Below are positions 62,748-64,000 of a DNA stretch of 64,000 nt, in pieces (the stretch's first letter is position 1; every line of letters starts with the position of its first letter). The notes beneath the pieces were generated by a model. That model did not search any database. It was not told the origin of the DNA and was given only the letters and a program-made list of their open reading frames with translations. Origin of the DNA: Burkholderiaceae bacterium (GTDB taxonomy: Bacteria > Pseudomonadota > Gammaproteobacteria > Burkholderiales > Burkholderiaceae); the NCBI GenBank assembly GCA_947448415.1, contig CANFMT010000011.1, forward strand, positions 1 through 64,000, read 5' to 3'. The translations under genes were made by a program, and so were the position numbers.

Positions 62748-64000
62748 ATGAGCCAAGCTTTTGATGTAGTTGTAATTGGTGGTGGCCCTGGTGGCTACAT
62801 CGCCGCAATTCGTGCAGCGCAACTTGGGTTTAAAGTAGCCTGCGCTGAATCTAGCTCCTATGATGACCCTAAGGGTGAGCCACGTTTAGGCGGCACTTGT
62901 TTAAATGTTGGCTGTATTCCTTCTAAAGCTTTGTTGGCTTCTTCCGAAGAGTTTGAGAAGATTAACCACCACGCTGCCGATCATGGCATTAAAGTAGGCT
63001 CTGTAAGCATCGACTCTAAAAAGATGATTGCCCGCAAAGATGACATCGTTACTAAAATGACTGGCGGCATTCAGTACTTGTTCCGTAAAAATAAAATCAC
63101 TTTGCTAAAAGGCCATGCTTCGTTCGAAGGTAAGGGCGCTGATGGCTATCAAGTGAAAATTGACGGTAAAGACAAAGAAACTGTTACAGCAAAGAATGTT
63201 ATTATTGCGACAGGCTCTAAAGCGCGCCACCTCCCGGGTATTGCTGTAGATAATGTATTGATCTGCGATAACGAAGGCGCACTCAAGTTTGACTCTGCTC
63301 CTAAGAAATTAGGCGTAATTGGTGCTGGTGTTATTGGCTTAGAGCTTGGCTCTGTATGGCGTCGTCTTGGTGCTGAAGTAACCGTTCTCGAAGCGATGCC
63401 TTCATTCTTGGGCGCTTGCGATATTAGCATTGCTAAAGAAGCGCAAAAGTTATTTGCTAAGCAAGGCTTAAGCATCAATACTGGCGTGAAGATTGGCGAT
63501 GTTAAGGTCGATAAAAAAGGTGTAGTGGTTAATTACACTGACAGCGCTGGTAAGTCTGCTAAGCTGGAATGCGATCGCTTAATTGTTTCTGTTGGTCGCG
63601 TACCAAATACGGATAAATTAGGTTTAGATAAGATTGGCCTCAAAGTGGATGAGCGCGGCTTTATTCCAATTGATGATCATACTTGTGCAACTGCTGCGCC
63701 TGGTGTATATGCTGTTGGTGACGTTGTGCGCGGTCCAATGTTGGCGCATAAAGCAGAAGATGAAGGTGTATTGGTTGCTGAAGTAATCGCTGGCCAAAAA
63801 CCACATATTGATTACAACTGTATTCCTTGGGTTATCTATACAGACCCTGAGATTGCATGGGTTGGTAAAACTGAGCAGGCTCTCAAAGAAGCCGGTATTG
63901 CTTATAAAGCAGGTCAATTCCCATTTGCCGCTAACGGCCGTGCCTTAGGCATGGGTCGTGCTGATGGTTTCATCAAAGTATTGGCTGATGCTAAGACCGA
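62748..64000 (+). CDS. lpdA: Dihydrolipoyl dehydrogenase (E3), 3' end outside window
   Basis: The frame opens at ATG 62748 (AAGAAGGAAAG ribosome site, 12 bp after odhB) and runs off the right edge, giving about 417 of ~475 residues. It has the FAD motif DVVVIGGGPGGYIAAIRAAQLG, the redox disulfide GGTCLNVGCIPSKALL, the NAD motif LGVIGAGVIGLELGSVWRRLGAEVTVLE and the second FAD motif GVYAVGDVVRGPMLAHKAEDEG. It reoxidises dihydrolipoamide for the 2-oxoglutarate (and perhaps pyruvate) dehydrogenase complex. Confidence 0.95.
   Translation, partial: MSQAFDVVVIGGGPGGYIAAIRAAQLGFKVACAESSSYDDPKGEPRLGGTCLNVGCIPSKALLASSEEFEKINHHAADHGIKVGSVSIDSKKMIARKDDIVTKMTGGIQYLFRKNKITLLKGHASFEGKGADGYQVKIDGKDKETVTAKNVIIATGSKARHLPGIAVDNVLICDNEGALKFDSAPKKLGVIGAGVIGLELGSVWRRLGAEVTVLEAMPSFLGACDISIAKEAQKLFAKQGLSINTGVKIGDVKVDKKGVVVNYTDSAGKSAKLECDRLIVSVGRVPNTDKLGLDKIGLKVDERGFIPIDDHTCATAAPGVYAVGDVVRGPMLAHKAEDEGVLVAEVIAGQKPHIDYNCIPWVIYTDPEIAWVGKTEQALKEAGIAYKAGQFPFAANGRALGMGRADGFIKVLADAKT

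Overview
The window looks like chromosome of a betaproteobacterium of the Burkholderiaceae, most likely Polynucleobacter or a close relative. This is inference from moderate G+C (about 43-45% in lines I counted), the order thrS-infC-rpmI-rplT-pheS-pheT-ihfA-merR, several Bug-type (TctC) solute receptors and a complete sucA-odhB-lpd cluster. No phage, IS element or CRISPR array was seen. Both ends cut through genes: an RTX-type secreted protein at the left and lpd at the right.

1-15.4 kb is a surface-protein and glycosylation locus. It holds the 3' end of an RTX/type I-secreted protein with a strong terminator, two TPR-GT41 (OGT/SPINDLY-like) glycosyltransferases, a small GT2-like transferase, a SAM methyltransferase, a TPR plus DxD glycosyltransferase broken by frameshifts at an A7 and a T8 run, a GT4 glycosyltransferase, two unknown small proteins, and a full type I export set (ABC exporter, HlyD adaptor, TolC). 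A NarL-type regulator with Glu in place of the phospho-Asp and a periplasmic-binding-domain/GGDEF protein follow (15.4-18.1 kb). The genes suggest a glycosylated, type I-exported surface protein.

18.2-31.4 kb holds a Pif1-like helicase, a mazEF pair with a perfect palindrome just before the antitoxin start, a Bug receptor with a gamma-glutamyltransferase, an aminotransferase/ICL-family lyase/Bug operon, lrgAB, and an iorAB-like molybdoenzyme followed by translationally coupled soxXYZA without soxB or soxCD. 32.1-41.3 kb holds gloA-GNAT-DUF1289, ETF-QO, scoAB, a CDF metal transporter fused to an alpha/beta hydrolase (with a terminator-like hairpin around its start codon), relA and tRNA-Val(GAC).

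41.4-49.0 kb is the conserved translation cluster thrS to merR, with infC starting at a non-AUG/GUG/UUG codon and a hairpin abutting pheS, ending at tRNA-Pro(GGG). Directly downstream of that tRNA, 49.1-57.1 kb is accessory catabolism: MmgE/PrpD, two Bug receptors, an SGNH-like protein, GntR/HutC, a CaiB-type CoA transferase, a crotonase and a thioesterase. The first part is richer in G+C and may be acquired. The window closes with an H-NS-like protein, an HTH-receiver regulator with reversed domain order, and the 2-oxoglutarate dehydrogenase complex genes.
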